64,000 nucleotides of DNA from Aphrophora alni (lineage: Eukaryota > Arthropoda > Insecta > Hemiptera > Aphrophoridae). Under the pieces are notes generated by a model. The model did no database searches and had not been told where the DNA came from. It saw only the letters and a list, made by a program, of their open reading frames with translations. This document shows positions 55,201-64,000 of the stretch, one piece after another. The stretch spans positions 87,083,267 to 87,147,266 of the forward strand of contig OY740770.1 of assembly GCA_963513935.1 (NCBI GenBank), given 5' to 3'. Numbering within the stretch: position 1 is the first letter of the stretch; every line of letters starts with the position of its first letter. A program made the position numbers and the translations under genes.

Positions 55201-55955
55201 TGTCCCTTTCAGACCCCCAAATTCTAAAGAAATATTACCCCTAAATTCAAATACAAATTACTGAAACAAAACTTTACACAAGATTCTAGCTGTAAACCAT
55301 TTAAGGGCGGATGGTCTGAATCACCCTATATATATAGGCTACATGACGAAAGAGATTTTACCCTAACACAGAAGTTGAAGATACAGTAGTTATCAATTTT
55401 CCTTGCCAGAGTTAAAAACATGATACGGCAATAGTTGTACAGTAAATAAGTAGTCACATATACATTCACTAAACAGTCAAGTAGATTATTCCCTTTGACT
55501 TATAAGGCTCACTATAGTCTGCCTGCCTCTGGAAACATCCCCTTTATCAGAAGCTATTTGTTGAAACTATATTGACCCAGCTACCTTCAATTATATCATA
55601 ATATTGTATTTACATTAAATATAAATATATTTCCATTACATGCTTGTTATTTATATAAACATATTAATTGTATAAAAATACTACAATCCTATATAAGTAT
55701 TTAATACAAATTTATTATAATGTGTAACATAATATAATAATTTTAAATAATTGTTGTTCCAGGTTGAGAGCTACTGTTTAACGTACAATCCGGACGTATT
55801 TGTCGTTGTATATTCAGTTGTGGATAGAAAAAGCTTTAAATTTGCAGAAGATATTCTACTTTTCCTTTGGAAAGGAGATTACATGGCAACTAGAGGTGTT
55901 ATCCTTGTAGGGAATAAGGCAGATTTAGAAAGAAAGAGAGAAGTGCCTATGGCTT
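20272..55955 (+). CDS. Rgk: RGK-family (Rad/Gem/Kir) Ras-like GTPase, multi-exon gene, partial at both ends
   Basis: Joining 20272-20388, 21455-21657, 24975-25132, 34442-34533 and 55763-55955 gives 254 uninterrupted codons; every junction has GT..AG borders and matching phase (0, 2, 1, 0, then 1 at the last donor). In the joined numbering: a basic N-terminal segment (1-39), a Ser-rich RGK-like region with RLRSFSIT (58-65), the P-loop GASGVGKT (133-140), DHPASE in place of the Ras DTAGQ box (183-188) and the G4 box NKAD (241-244). The altered G3 and long N-terminal extension set RGK proteins apart from Ras. RGK proteins are known to bind voltage-gated calcium channel beta subunits and lower channel activity at the plasma membrane; that role is inferred here from family only. 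The G5 box and basic C-terminal tail are missing and probably lie beyond 64000. The start codon is not settled. The match to insect RGK is from memory, and I cannot tell which paralogue (fly Rgk1, 2 or 3) it represents. Confidence 0.85.
20389..21454 (+). other. intron of the RGK gene (1066 bp)
   Basis: The intron begins GTGAGC and ends TTTTGTTTCAG, a strong acceptor. It holds the ATGT microsatellite at 20673-20747. The rest is AT-rich with no other supported feature. Confidence 0.6.
20673..20747. repeat. (ATGT)n microsatellite
   Basis: A tetranucleotide array of about 75 bases with one early interruption, where one unit is broken by TTG near 20683. It lies within the first supported intron of the RGK gene. 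Length polymorphism is likely. Confidence 0.97.
21455..21657 (+). CDS. Rgk: RGK gene, exon with Ser-rich RGK N-terminal motif
   Basis: The acceptor TTTCAG ends at 21454 and the donor AAG|GTAATG starts at 21658. The exon has 67 full codons plus two bases of a split Ser codon completed at 24975. It encodes a Pro/Asp segment (DPDPDFY), then [19 protein letters not shown] and a Ser/Asn-rich stretch. An arginine-rich RSFS motif followed by GDSFR is, to my knowledge, the signature just before the GTPase domain of insect RGK proteins. Arg/Ser clusters of this kind act as 14-3-3 sites in vertebrate RGK proteins; that use here is inference. An ATG at 21413 lies in frame upstream but sits in the intron, before the acceptor. 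The ATG at 21458 (second codon) is a possible alternative start. Confidence 0.85.
21658..24974 (+). other. intron of the RGK gene (3317 bp)
   Basis: It runs from GTAATG to AATTGTTTCAG. It is AT-rich with a short TA run at 22003-22027. I saw no coding match or recognisable transposon here. Confidence 0.8.
22003..22027. repeat. (TA)n microsatellite
   Basis: About 25 bases of pure TA dinucleotide inside the RGK intron. Confidence 0.95.
24975..25132 (+). CDS. Rgk: RGK gene, exon with P-loop (G1) of the GTPase domain
   Basis: It begins after TTTCAG with the last base of a split Ser codon and ends at a TTGG|GTGAGT donor that splits an Asp codon. It encodes an acidic/Pro linker ([11 protein letters not shown]), beta-1 [15 protein letters not shown] with a complete Walker A (GxxGxGKT, joined residues 133-140), and helix 1 plus the switch-I region (TYQFTTSEY...AYDTSL). 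The catalytic P-loop Lys and Thr are present, so nucleotide binding is expected. The usual Ras effector threonine of switch I is not evident, as is typical of RGK proteins. Confidence 0.93.
27875..27932. repeat. (TA)n microsatellite
   Basis: About 58 bases of TA with one phase slip near 27917. Confidence 0.95.
28286..28320 (+). repeat. AAAATGGCGGCC-type dispersed repeat trace
   Basis: It carries AAAATGGCGGCCATTT at 28293-28308, the longest version of a motif that recurs in the window (39913, 63258 and weaker sites). Flanks are degenerate, so the repeat boundaries cannot be set. Confidence 0.4.
29775..29822. repeat. (TA)n microsatellite
   Basis: About 48 bases of pure TA within the 9.3 kb intron. 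Confidence 0.95.
34442..34533 (+). CDS. Rgk: RGK gene, exon with beta-2/beta-3 and altered G3 box
   Basis: It is preceded by TTTTTCAG and completes the split Asp codon. It then encodes [25 protein letters not shown] and ASEMS, ending at a phase-0 TCG|GTTAGT donor. The pattern of a TVSVLL strand, an ELEIID strand and a non-Ras G3 (DHPASE instead of DTAGQ) is diagnostic of RGK proteins. The missing Gly and catalytic Gln of DTAGQ suggest low intrinsic GTPase activity, as known for the family. This 92-base exon is isolated by 9.3 kb and 21.2 kb introns. Confidence 0.92.
35441..35463. repeat. poly(A) run
   Basis: 23 consecutive A on the plus strand. It could be the tail of an old retroposed copy, but I saw no recognisable body 5' of it. 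Confidence 0.9.
36190..36500 (+). repeat. minisatellite with alternating 56/60 bp units
   Basis: The motif ACTTTGAGAACTATCC (with variants) starts at 36246, 36302, 36362, 36418 and 36479, giving spacings of 56, 60, 56 and 61. Units 1 and 3 share one variant and units 2 and 4 another (CAGATAGAGAGACTTCAATG), so the true period is a dimer of about 116 bp. A partial degenerate unit lies at 36190-36245. Confidence 0.9.
37116..37288. repeat. (TA)n array with two copies of an embedded 19-mer
   Basis: Three TA tracts (37116-37179, about 37196-37254, 37271-37288) are separated by identical copies of CAGAATTCCTGACGAGTTA at 37180-37198 and 37255-37273. The copies are 75 bp apart, so a TA-plus-19-mer unit has been duplicated in tandem. 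Confidence 0.95.
38578..38652 (+). CDS. possible alternative terminal exon of the RGK gene
   Basis: A strong acceptor (TTTTTACTTCAATTTCAG) is followed by 24 codons and a TAG at 38650-38652. The frame starts in phase 0, which fits the phase-0 end of exon 34442-34533. If used, the product would stop soon after the G3 region and lack G4 and G5. I saw no clear AATAAA signal downstream, and a 24-codon open frame is not unlikely by chance. It is best treated as a hypothesis. Confidence 0.15.
   Translation, partial: AQITVEDFVNRYIKSKAHFKHQQN
39780..39960 (+). repeat. dispersed repeat copy with AAAATGGTGGCCATTTTA
   Basis: The block reads through GTCTGTACGTAAGCACGA, an AAACTTGGTCTAGTGTA segment and AAAATGGTGGCCATTTTA (39913-39930). 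The same order (a tgCGTAAG-like lead, an AACTTGGTAyAC phrase, then a GGCGGCC motif) recurs in part near 62445 and 63180. It looks like an old interspersed element of unknown class. Confidence 0.45.
45400..46212 (-). mobile_element. retroelement-like stretch (possible LTR/leader) or unrecognised promoter
   Basis: On the minus strand this block is richer in GC than its flanks. It begins near 46212 with TGTAACG, carries a TATAAATA-type box near 45945, and leads to a 60-codon reading frame at 45597-45415 that is polar and Asn/Ser/Gln-rich. The leader has repeated AAGTGYGTGA-like phrases. This arrangement resembles the LTR, leader and start of gag in insect LTR retroelements, but I saw no second LTR, no reverse transcriptase and no diagnostic motif. 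A cellular first exon is the alternative; the stop codon falls directly at a possible TAG|GTAAAT donor. Confidence 0.3.
50741..50912. repeat. large near-perfect inverted repeat (hairpin / foldback element)
   Basis: The left arm 50765-50820 is the reverse complement of 50827-50893 with a 6-base loop. In the aligned bases there are only two mismatches; the right arm also carries 11 extra bases, mostly GAA triplets. Similarity resumes outside the core: AAGTCACTA at 50746-50754 pairs with 50899-50907. No ORF lies inside. It could be a foldback MITE or a source of hairpin small RNA. Confidence 0.93.
51165..51460 (+). mobile_element. probable retroelement 3' remnant with GATGA-stem-GAAA motif
   Basis: A GC-richer, non-coding stretch leads to CCGATGAT, a perfect 6-bp stem (GGTAAC/GTTACC with a 3-base loop at about 51369-51383) and GAAATGTA, then a TG microsatellite at 51440-51460. 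Stem-loops followed by CGAAAYGT are common in animal Penelope-like and related elements, and the layout resembles a hammerhead core with a base change. No reverse transcriptase was found. The class is a guess. Confidence 0.3.
54069..54694 (+). pseudogene. decayed Tc1/mariner-superfamily (DDE) transposase
   Basis: Three frames in turn match the insect transposase family with an N-terminal HTH/DUF4817-type region and a DDE_3 domain. Frame 1 (from about 54069) reads VTEDVG and [14 protein letters not shown], then a [13 protein letters not shown] segment, up to TAG at 54264 and TGA at 54306. Most of the central DDE core is deleted. Frame 2 resumes at 54397 with a QQD motif (normally QQDGAP), RECLNAHF and WISAYGPVT, up to TAG at 54487. 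Frame 3 gives [10 protein letters not shown] and an [13 protein letters not shown] tail, ending at 54694. At least three stops and two frameshifts make it non-functional. It has inserted in the sense direction of the host gene's 21 kb intron. I saw no terminal repeats. Family assignment is from memory of the motifs. Confidence 0.8.
55763..55955 (+). CDS. Rgk: RGK gene, exon with G4 box (NKAD)
   Basis: The acceptor GTTGTTCCAG gives a phase-0 start, and the GCTT|GTGAGT donor leaves one base of a split codon. The 64 codons encode [18 protein letters not shown] (helix 2 to beta-4), [16 protein letters not shown] (helix 3) and [17 protein letters not shown], with the G4 motif NKAD that sets guanine specificity. 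The Trp in LLFLW and the pattern around NKADL match RGK and Ras-like domains. Reading on past the donor meets a stop within two codons, which supports the splice. The following exon, with G5 (usually ETS/SAK-like) and the C-terminal tail, was not found up to 64000. Confidence 0.93.
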
Positions 55956-56337
55956 GTGAGTAGTTCTATCACATAATATATCGTATGTGAAAATATGTCA
56001 TAAATTATAAACAAAGTAACTTTATTACCGCATAAAAGGTAATGGTAAATAATTAAAGACTTTTCAGATATTGGTTAAGTAACCGAACTTAAAGATATAC
56101 TTAATAAAATAGTATTCTCTTGTTTATTTTATTAATAATTTTCCTTTACTAATATCACTTAATTCATTTTTATTATTATACTAGCTGTACCCGGCCACGC
56201 GTTGCTGTGGCTCATCTGGTTAAATGGAAAATAAATAAAAGACATAAAAAATAAACTAACTATATTAAAGAAAATTTTATTTCCAAAAAAAAATTAAAAA
56301 TTGTATCTATTACTTATTTTTATGTCATAATAATAAT

Positions 56338-56438
<101 letters not shown>

Positions 56439-57320
56439 ATTGGTTTTGTATTTATATCCATACTAATATTATAAAGACTTAAAATTTATTTGTTGTATGT
56501 AGGGGGTTAATCTCTGGAACTACTGAACCAATTGAAACATTTTTTAAAATAAAAAAGCTACACAATCCCAGAGTAACATAGAGTAGGATTCATTTTGATA
56601 AAAACATTTTTTATATTCCATATTTGTAAATTTATTTTGAAAATCGTAAAAAAATCGTTGGGCATTAAACCCAGCGTCTAGCAGCTGTAGTATCAATAAA
56701 TAAACAACAATATGAAAAACTAAAAAATTACTATTGAAAGATGAAATTTATAAATATATTATTTATTTAAAATTTCAATAGAAACGTACTATGCCAAAGA
56801 TGTGCACAACAACATAAATTATCTGTGTATGTTGCCATTAAGGTAGGTAAAATAAATTAAATATAATTTTAGGTTAGGCCTAGAAAGATGAACCAATACA
56901 TATTTCTTGAATGTACCTATTTGCATTCATTACCATAGCAGCCAATTTAATAAAATAACTGATGAAACAGTTGATTCGGATGTCCAGCTAGTACAAATAA
57001 TATTTTTAAGTTAGACCTAGATTGAACCAACACATGTTTCAACACACACAAACCAATAAAAGCTTTCGTTAAGATATTTAAAATTAAGAAAACAATATGT
57101 TACAATCTAATTTTAAAAAAAAGACATATTACAATTTAATAGTAGGCCTATTTATATATGGTAAATGATATATTTTATAAATTGAAAATTGCCTCTTTTA
57201 TTTATAACAATACAAAATCTCTGTCCTAATTAATATTCCCGAGAAAATAACATTGTGTACAATAACCTGTTTTAAAAAAGTTATTATTTATGTAACATTT
57301 AGATAAGTTTTTATTTAGAT

Positions 57321-57611
57321 TGTAGGCCTAACTGTTACAATTTTATGTTTTGTATTTATAAAGATTCTTTAATTTTAAAATAATGATATAAATTTTGTCT
57401 TTTAAGTGTTTTTTATTTCATATTGATATATTAATTATCTTAGAATTAATTAATTATATAGTTATGTTATTATAAAATTTGGAAGTGTAATACAGTTTAG
57501 ATTATAAAATAAATGGGTTTTTGAATTGTAGGCCTAGTTGTTACAATTTTACGTTTTGTATTTATAAAGATTTTTTAATTTTAAAAGAAAGATATAAATA
57601 TGACCTTTTAA
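57321..57611 (+). repeat. pair of ~85 bp direct repeats within the Helitron
   Basis: 57321-57405 and 57527-57611 align over about 85 bases, starting TGTAGGCCTA and sharing TTTTGTATTTATAAAGATT. The offset is 206 bp. Only scattered differences are seen. Confidence 0.85.
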
Positions 57612-60600
57612 TTATTTTTAATTTTTTATTGATAAATCAAATGGTTTAATAGTTATTAATATTATAATGATGACAATAGGTTATGACAAAAAATGTTATT
57701 TGAGTTATTGTAATTTTTTTATTTAATCTGGTTTAACCAAATGAAAGACGGTGAAAAAATACAACAAATTATTTATACTCACGAAATTAATGCTATGGTA
57801 AATGTTATTGTCCTAACGGAATGTCTTACAAAATAATTGATTTAAACATTTGTTAATTAAATCTATCAACATTTTATTTAACAACAATACATTTGGAAAC
57901 ATTGAAAATATTTAGTATAGTGTTTTTTTTTTTTTTTTTACTTCAACAGATGTCGTTGTTCACAAAATATTAGAAATAGAAATATTAGAAATCCAAATAT
58001 ACAGTTGTTTGAAGTTTGAAATCAGCTGATAATGGAAATATAGGAAACAGTTGACTACAGCTGTTATTATTATAGTCCATAAACATATGTAATGGCGCTT
58101 GCATTTTTGTTAAATATTGAGCATATTTTTTGTTGTTTTATGTTCATTAGATGCTACAGTTTTTCAAAAAGTATATAAAGACACTCGTGGATTCGAATGG
58201 AATATTGTGTCCAAATTTCAAAGCAATCGGTGAAGAACTTTCTGAGATTATCGATTTTGAACAAACGCACATTTACATTTTTATTTATATAGATTTGTTA
58301 CGTTAAGATTCTATGTATTTGTATTTTAGCAAGTTTATTGATGCAATTAAAAAATTAAGAATAATTTTATTTCGCTTTTATTAAGGTACCAATAACTTTT
58401 CAGGAATCATTGGTGTATATCACTTCATGAATCTGTCATTTACAAAGTTGCTACGGCAAAGAAATTTTATGATCAATGTAGCATGAAAACCCTACATCCA
58501 CGCGTCTAGCAGGATTGGTATCAATCAGCTGAAAAAAATTAGTTAAATTAGGATATCTAATAATTGAAACTTTTTTTAAAAATACAAAACAATTATTTTT
58601 TAAAATACTAAGTGTATGGAACCTATAGCATATTCCAAACAATCGTACAGAATTCCATAATGGTCTGTTCATAATTTAAAGAAGAGATGATTAATTAAAA
58701 TTGTTCAACACTTAGATGTAAAGTACGACACTCACACCATCTCAATAAATAATGCAAACATCGCAACACCTTGTGTAAAGTTAGAATTACAGTTTACCGA
58801 AATTGAATCTCTCGTTTCGTTATTCACGAGTATCAAATCAACAACTCCCGATATCAATGTAAGATGGAAATAAATAACGTAACAAATACTTATCGTGAGA
58901 AAAGTAAATAAATTTAATAGTGTAAATATTTATATTACCTTGTGCTGGCGGAGAAGTATACGATCACAATTTCTATCAATTTTACAAGAAACAAACTATC
59001 TACCTATTCAATAGAACATAACAGAAATTTTCTAAAAACATAATTATTTACACGGCCAGTACATAATGTTGATACCAAATTAAATTTCAACTATCATTTT
59101 ATACTACTGTATATTCCAAAATATTTTCATCCTGGAGTATTAATTCCTACACATACAAACTAACATATAATTTGATTAACTCATATCCGTCTTTGAATAA
59201 TTATTTTCAGCTTTCAGTTATTGTTTACAGTGTTTACAGTTTTTCTTAAACGATTTTGACCGAAATTTAATCATTCCATGAGACCTTTCTCTTTTATGAA
59301 ACTAAAATATTTCTATTAATTCAAACACATTTTCTTAGGTAACACTGTATAACAAAAATCTACTATAAAAACTGTCAAAAACGCGATAAATAATAATATT
59401 CTGTCCATAATAATAATTTTTATTCAACGTAACTGGAATATTGTAGTTTTAATATGATATTAAAAATATTTCAATGACATAAATGAAGTTTCGTTTAAAC
59501 ATTATCTAACTGATAATTTAAATGCAACAAATAAAAAGTGAAAATTCTGAATCAATAGAAATTAAAACACTTTAATTTCAAAACCAAAAAAAAATGCAAA
59601 ATTGGACGTTTTAATAACTATATCATCATCCTCAGCTGTTACCCGTTCACAAACCTAAATATGTCAATCGTAATGTAATAATTCCGAAACATTTGCATCT
59701 AATCTTTCCATTCATCAAACTATAATATTATATTGATTGATGTAGTCATATTAAATATTACGATAACAACTTATTTATTGAAATGATGTTTAATGGGAGT
59801 GTTTGCCGGATGTGAAAATTAGAGTATTTTATTTCTATTAATGGCTTTCTAACTGTAATATTAAGTGCAGTTTGATGTTTTTATTTCTGAACTCTAACTA
59901 TATCATACAATTTATTCCACATCGTTTGTGTCAATATGACTTCCAACATATACCTTTCAAGTCAGCTTTTTAACAGATAATTCTTACAGTTCAGTTTTGG
60001 GTGGGAGAGGGACTGAAAGTTTATTAATTTATTGATATTTTTGTGTGAGTAAATTTCAGATTTGATGAAATATATTCATAAGACTGATCTTATACTTAAA
60101 AAAAAATATCGTGACGAATTAGTTCTGTCTTTAACTTGTCTCCGTTTATACTATAGAAAAAAACTGTAATATCCGAGTAAAATTAGCACAAAAAGATGAA
60201 AAGCTGGGAATCTGGTGCATGTTGAAAGATTTCGAATTATATTTAGTATCTTCGTCTCAGAAAATACATTAAAGTTAAAAGTTTGAAATGTTTGCTCTTT
60301 TCTCTTGTCGAAAAATATACAGGAAAATGAATACAATATATAAAAAAAATAGATTGATTTTTTAAAAGCAGATATCCTGAAGGAGTTGTCAGGTGAAACT
60401 TGGTACTAGGAGCTTTTTTCGATCCTTGATATTTAGTTTTTAAATTCACCTCATATTTTTTTTAATTCAAGGTGTTTTACATAATCGTAAAACATCCAAC
60501 TTTTATCGGAATATTTTTTAATATATTGTGTATAAGGTTACATTTTATGCCTGCTAAACTCATTGAAGAGTGTTAGGAAAACTTAAAAATCTAAAATGGC

Positions 60601-60984
60601 TGATACAAAATGGAGCCATAAATACAACAAAGCCTATACAAGTTTATGATTTATTGGTATCGTACAAAACTATATTTATTAAAAATTGGAGGCCACATAC
60701 TTCGAACGTAATGTCGAACTTCAAAAATTCAAAATGACGGATCCAAATAGACGTTTTTAAATAAATAAACCCTTTTTCCAATTTTAGAATATTGAGGTTA
60801 ATTTTTTATTAAAAGCAATTTATGGATAAACATGGGTTTTAATTATTATTCTGATTTGATGATTTTAAAAAATAGTTATTTTATAAAGACAGGGAAAAAA
60901 TAAGAAAAGAAATAAATATAAAAAAATATATATTTTTATATTTGAATATATGCAAAATATTAATTATATATTATTAGTTTTTAT

Positions 60985-61420
60985 TATTTAGGTGCGTCGT
61001 CGACTTCTTTATTGTCGCTTTCAATCAAAGGAGAAAAATTTTTACAAGTTAGTCCATTGCACGCTGGCGTACAAAATAATCCACTTTTCCTTCCAACCTT
61101 AAGCGTTGCAACACAGTAAACATTTTCAGCACATTATAGGGTGTAGGCGAAAGGGTCATTCTTATCTGAATTGTTTTATTTTTACACAACCAAACCCATT
61201 CTTCAGAATTTACATAAATATTCATCCACAGTTGAACTGAGTAGTACAGTCATTTTAAATGCAGCTTAGCTGCATCTTAGGTTGGTTGTAGATTTGCCAG
61301 TTGCACAGAACTCTTTTTTGAAATAGCCTTTTTACAAAAGTTGTGTATCTCAAGATGTTTAAATTGGTTGCGGACTTAAATTGGTGCATTATACACTGCA
61401 AGGATTCATTTAAGACCAGC
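60985..61420 (-). pseudogene. broken Cys-rich (CXC-like) gene tail, transposon-associated family
   Basis: Read on the minus strand in three frames, this matches the C-terminal half of a protein family often seen in insect, chiefly hemipteran, predictions and linked with transposons. Ordered pieces are KSATNLNILRYTTFVKRLF; then LQPT, stop, DAAKLHLK, stop, LYYSVQLWM; then NSEEWVWLC, LSPTPYNVLKM; then, after a frameshift, CAENVYCVATLKVGRKSG and GLFCTPACNGLTCKN with a short acidic end, stopping at 60985-60987. The usual order is a Leu-rich region, a PPT.DAAK.H helix, an EWGW motif and a Cys cluster that probably binds zinc. At least two stops and two frameshifts make it dead. Function of the family is unknown to me. 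It lies antisense to the RGK gene. Confidence 0.65.
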
Positions 61421-62369
61421 TTCACAAATAGTATTTTCATCCTGATTGTTTCTGTTTAAAAAACATCAAACAACTATTTATTTAAACAAGCAAACCGACG
61501 TTCAAATTTTACTAAATCAATGCATAATATTTATAGGTGACACTTAAACTCGACTACAACTTAAGTCTTAACAATGGAACAGAAAAAACAATCAGATTAT
61601 TATATCATTGATTTCGTTTTCTTCACGTTACTAAGAGTTTCCAATCTAAGATTATTGAGTGTAAAGTCTTGTTTGTAGGGAAAACCTAGTGTGTACCAGT
61701 TTGTATATGTAGTCGTCTTGAAACAAATGTTGGAAAATTATTGCACAAACTTTCTCCATACCTAAAACAAACATAAAATCATATAAACCTAATCTTTACC
61801 AAAAAATTTTGTTCGCTAATTGTCAATCAAAATATAAAAATTAACTATGGATGTCGCCTTTAAAACACTACTGTATTTATATGTTTAAATGAGCGCTTAA
61901 ACTTGTATCGCTTGTGGCATAAACACGTCCTCAGCTAAAATCGTATTTCATTATTTTCAAGCTTTTATTGATGGCGGTCAGATTTCTTTCTTTTTTTAAA
62001 GAGGAATACTTCGCTTATTTATTGAAACTTTCTATTTCATTAATGATCGTTCAAGGTAAAAATAAGCTACTTTAAAAAATATCGATTTAAAACTTAGTAT
62101 AAACGTTGATAAGTGTGTCTTTAAATCGTATACTGAATTTTAGGTTTATGTCTTTAAAATTAATTGAACAAGATCCATAGACACATCGACAAGTGCAGCT
62201 ACCGTTATTGTGATGAAAACTCATTTGCCCGGTTTCAGTTTACACAATTTTCGGAATTGACTTGGAATTTTGTTTAGATGTTGATTCTGTAGATTCACAT
62301 ACGTTCAATGAGTTTGAACTTTTTTAGTGTTTTTTAAAACTCTAGTCGCTTAAAGAAAACTAATTTTCT

Positions 62370-62560
62370 ACTTATATTATTGTGACAGCATAATAATTGC
62401 TTGTAATAGATCCTGTTTAAAAACTGTTCATCTAATCAATTTGAAACTTGGTATACACGTTGGTATACACCTTCTATCAACTTTTATGTCGACTTGAAAC
62501 CGGTATCTTCAAAAATTTCGTTACTGGACCATCTTATTGTGTGATTGTTATTTTTACATA
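62370..62560 (+). repeat. dispersed repeat copy (TTGGTATACACG family)
   Basis: It carries AAACTTGGTATACACGTTGG, TATGTCGACTTGAAACCGG and ACTGGACCATCTTATTG. Short versions of the same phrases appear near 39885, 62093 and 63180. No coding content. Confidence 0.35.
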
Positions 62561-63149
62561 GAACATCTAAAACGTTTGTTTTATGTGTTAAATTCTAAAA
62601 ATATATACATTTACAGGATGTGATTGTAAAAATACACAAGTTTAATAATAATAATAGCTGTAGTATTACGTTTTATACTTTAATTTATTATTTTTAATTT
62701 GATTTATTGTATGAAAACTACCATTCAAGTACATAAAACTAAACACGAAACTCCCTTAAGTTAGTATCTGACTAGTATAAGGTATGACTAGTTTTCTTCA
62801 AAATAGTTGTTTAGTTGTTAACTATACACAAATAAAAATACGCTTTTAAATGCGGTGAAATGATTGCTGGATGCGTGTCGGAGTTGAATACATTGTTTGT
62901 TTCTTATTCGTCTGGCAGTAACTTTAATTTATAGTTCAAAACACAAACCTACTGCGTAAAAAAAAAGAAAAAGAAAAAAAAATTCTAAAAAATGTTACTT
63001 GTCCATATCATACACAGATTGTCTACTAGAAAATAGTGTCCTAAATTGAACTAAATTGAAAATAAGAAAAAGCTCCAATAAACCTAAGTACGGAAATGCT
63101 TAGTTTCGAATTACCCGGCTTTTTTTTTTTTTTTTACTAAACACTTCAT

Positions 63150-63280
63150 TTCTTTGGAAATAAAAAGGATATTGAGCTCAAATTTGGTGTACATATTTGT
63201 TACGTACCGTTTTACCCCTGTACACAAAACCAGAACGTTCTTTTGTAATTTTCAAACAGGCGGCCATTTAAACATTTTAT
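63150..63280 (+). repeat. dispersed repeat copy with GGCGGCCATTTA
   Basis: It reads GATATTGAGCTCAAATTTGG, a TGTACATATTTGTTACG segment and, at 63258-63270, AGGCGGCCATTTA. The order matches the block at 39780-39960. Confidence 0.4.
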
Positions 63281-64000
63281 TCCTAATTATTTATAAAACC
63301 GCTACCTATACAAAACAAATTTTCAGGAAACAAAAAAGTTACTTTTTTAATGACAAACAAAACAATTTTTTTTCTGTAACTCAAAAGATAACCGAGTTAT
63401 CGGCAAAAACTAAAAATATAATAATCTTGGTAGTTGTCTATAGTACACCAATTTACTGTAGACAACAGTAATAAAATAAATTCATTAGAATTGTTCAAAA
63501 CGCTTAATTTTTCAAGAAATTCATAAAACATAAAACGCTTGTAGAATGTAATAACAAATTTAACTAGCCATTGGTTATTAAAGTCCGTTTATAAATAACG
63601 GAGGAATACCTATTTTACAAATATTAGGCATCCTCTGTTAACTTTTAACATATTTTAATAAGAAAAAAATATTTCTAGCAAATATCTTAAGAAATAACTC
63701 CTTAAAAAAGCCATATATTAAAAAAATATATTTAAAAATGAGGGGAACAGAAATTCTCATATACTGTATTTAACTTTGATCTACGCGCAAGACAAAGAAA
63801 TCTTAAAAAGGACTTCGATATCAGTCAACATGCACCGGGTTGTCAGGTTCAATGACTACTTTTACTCGGCTTTGATACTCAGCTTAGTTAAAAAACAGGG
63901 AAGATCAATCCACTTCATAAGATTGATTAAAACCACAACGATAAAAGAAACTGTCATGTAATTTAGGAAACTGATTCATATTGTTAAACGCTGTAGTATC

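Larger units (their letters stand above)
34534..55762 (+). other. intron of the RGK gene (21229 bp)
   Basis: It runs from GTTAGT to TTGTTGTTCCAG. It holds a poly(A) run, a minisatellite (36190-36500), a TA/19-mer array (37116-37288), a possible alternative terminal exon (38578-38652), a retroelement-like stretch (45400-46212), a large hairpin (50741-50912), a retroelement stem-loop remnant (51165-51460) and a dead transposase (54069-54694). Long parts (about 39.1-45.3 kb and 46.3-50.7 kb) show only AT-rich DNA and repeat traces. Confidence 0.8.

Noticed and set aside
63154..63471. 105-codon plus-strand frame near the right edge
   Set aside because: It overlaps a dispersed repeat copy, is Lys/Phe/Ile-rich as expected from AT bias, and does not match an RGK C-terminus.

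Overview
This is an AT-rich animal window with long introns, many simple repeats and scattered broken transposons. It looks like an insect: the coding exons match insect RGK GTPases, and the transposon remnants are of types I know mainly from arthropods, several from Hemiptera. The species cannot be fixed from the sequence.

Main gene. One plus-strand gene crosses most of the window. Five phase-compatible exons (20272-20388, 21455-21657, 24975-25132, 34442-34533, 55763-55955) join into 254 codons of an RGK-family (Rad/Gem/Kir, fly Rgk1/2/3) Ras-like GTPase. The N-terminal basic/Ser-rich segment, the P-loop GASGVGKT, the RGK-type altered G3 (DHPASE) and the G4 box NKAD are present. The first exon(s) are uncertain; 16038-16084 is a candidate start exon. 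The G5 region and C-terminal tail were not found before position 64000, so the gene probably runs past the right edge. Introns are about 1.1, 3.3, 9.3 and 21.2 kb, and the last one exceeds 8 kb.

Left part (1-20 kb). At the left edge a short open minus-strand frame with good splice signals may be an exon of an unrecognised gene or element. The rest is AT-rich non-coding DNA with a ~400 bp CT microsatellite, degenerate direct repeats, a possible tRNA-SINE or hammerhead fragment near 8.95 kb and a three-copy dispersed repeat at 16.8-18.1 kb.

Introns (20-56 kb). These hold AT and ATGT microsatellites, a minisatellite with alternating 56/60 bp units, a TA array with a repeated 19-mer, a ~170 bp near-perfect hairpin, a retroelement-like stretch at 45.4-46.2 kb and a decayed Tc1/mariner-type transposase at 54.1-54.7 kb.

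Right part (56-64 kb). A complete-looking non-autonomous Helitron (56181-58293, minus strand) sits in the last visible intron. A broken Cys-rich transposon-associated gene lies at 61.0-61.4 kb on the minus strand. Several copies of a dispersed repeat carrying AAAATGGCGGCC-like motifs occur across the window.

No operon, CRISPR array, rRNA or intact tRNA was seen. I found no clearly new multi-gene system. The most useful points are the RGK gene model, a possible truncating alternative exon, the hairpin, the Helitron and the strong excess of the octamer TAGGCCTA.
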